A stretch of 6,020 bases of DNA from assembly GCA_023381035.1 (NCBI GenBank), contig JAMCTK010000035.1, positions 1 to 6,020 on the forward strand, in the 5' to 3' direction. Positions 5,858-6,020 of this stretch are shown piece after piece. The first letter of the stretch is position 1; every line of letters begins with the position of its first letter. The notes beneath the pieces are model-generated. The model did not search any database, was not told where the DNA came from, and was given only the letters and a program-made list of their open reading frames with translations. Source of the stretch: Patescibacteria group bacterium. GTDB lineage: Bacteria; Patescibacteria; Microgenomatia; Levybacterales; UBA12049. The translations under genes were made by a program, and so were the position numbers.

Positions 5858-5888
5858 ATATTCCTCTGTCTCCTAGTTAAGCTCTTTT
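5836..5888. terminator. Shared stem-loop between convergent genes, possible bidirectional terminator
   Basis: AAAAGAGCT (5836-5844) pairs perfectly with AGCTCTTTT (5880-5888), and TAACT (5847-5851) with AGTTA (5875-5879). The arms make a 14-bp stem interrupted only by a two-base AG bulge (5845-5846), with a 23-base loop. The right arm ends in four T on the plus strand; read on the minus strand the left arm ends in five T. Both genes' stop codons lie at or in the loop. The stem is AT-rich with a long loop, so termination strength is uncertain. Confidence 0.5.
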
Positions 5889-6020
5889 AGTAGCCAATGA
5901 ACCAGGAGTGATGCAGCTTCTTTTTCTTTTTTCTTCCAGGAATGAAAAACAGCAATTTGCTGTCGTAAATAAAGGTAAATTTCTCCGGCCAGATCCTTAA
6001 AATTAGTATAATAATGGAGA
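5873..6020 (-). CDS. C-terminal 48 residues of an unidentified convergent gene (partial)
   Basis: A minus-strand frame is open from the right edge to a TAG at 5873-5875 and encodes 48 residues. The readable part includes YTNFKDLAGEIYLYLRQQIA, then a Lys/Glu-rich stretch (WKKKEKEAA), then SLLVHWLLKELN at the end. The composition is plausible for a helical protein: amphipathic segments and no rare-residue runs. It begins outside the window, so its identity cannot be set. It ends 15 bases from the stop of the gene at 5285, the tight convergent spacing expected of real genes in a compact genome. An unbroken run of this length could occur by chance, so confidence is moderate. Confidence 0.6.
   Translation of the reverse strand, partial: LHYYTNFKDLAGEIYLYLRQQIAVFHSWKKKEKEAASLLVHWLLKELN

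Noticed and set aside
5911..6000. Small plus-strand frame of 29 codons with an AGGAG two bases before its ATG
   Set aside because: Too short, spacing too tight, and antisense to a longer and more protein-like frame ending at 5873.
6007..6012. TATAAT on the plus strand near the right edge
   Set aside because: No -35 at a proper distance and it lies inside the putative convergent gene.
1..6020. Recoded UGA, as in some CPR lineages, suggested by the absence of TGA stops
   Set aside because: No reading frame is broken by an internal TGA and Trp is read from TGG throughout; seven stops are too few to argue from.
1..6020. CRISPR arrays, tRNAs, rRNAs, insertion sequences, phage genes
   Set aside because: No repeat-spacer pattern, cloverleaf, transposase or terminal inverted repeats were found; the window looks like stable chromosome.

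Overview
The window reads as ordinary chromosome of an uncultured, AT-rich bacterium, most likely of the Candidate Phyla Radiation (Patescibacteria, perhaps Microgenomates). That placement is an inference from three things. The surface proteins have a recognisable CPR style. Almost no gene has a Shine-Dalgarno sequence. Promoters of the -35/-10 type sit directly against start codons. All seven visible stop codons or gene ends use TAA or TAG, but the reading frames are intact under the standard bacterial code.

Layout. At the left edge the 5' end of leuS (leucyl-tRNA synthetase) runs leftward. A divergent intergenic region (143-265) carries a promoter for each direction and an AT-rich palindromic heptamer array. 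Rightward from 266 lies a run of genes: a six-helix membrane protein with a charged coiled-coil tail (266-895); a secreted beta-rich protein A1 (908-1669); a membrane-anchored protein B1 (1671-2630); a candidate internal promoter; a larger secreted protein A2 (2705-4201); a second membrane-anchored protein B2 (4207-5229); and a soluble protein of unknown function with its own near-leaderless promoter (5285-5857). A convergent gene on the minus strand enters from the right edge and ends at 5873. The two convergent genes share a stem-loop built from their own last codons.

Main reading. The centre of the window is two tandem copies of one pair: a secreted, cysteine-containing beta-sandwich protein with no anchor, followed within 1-5 bases by a cysteine-free extracytoplasmic protein with a single C-terminal transmembrane helix. 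A1 and A2 share a C-terminal domain. B1 and B2 are paralogues along their whole length. The pairing resembles the Gram-positive WxL protein / WxL-interacting protein (DUF916-DUF3324) systems, but the W-x-L tripeptide is missing and the final strand carries TYVA instead. The likely picture is a surface-display system in which B proteins hold A proteins at the cell envelope. The upstream membrane protein resembles the sensor part of a histidine kinase without the kinase and may belong to the same unit; its role is unknown.
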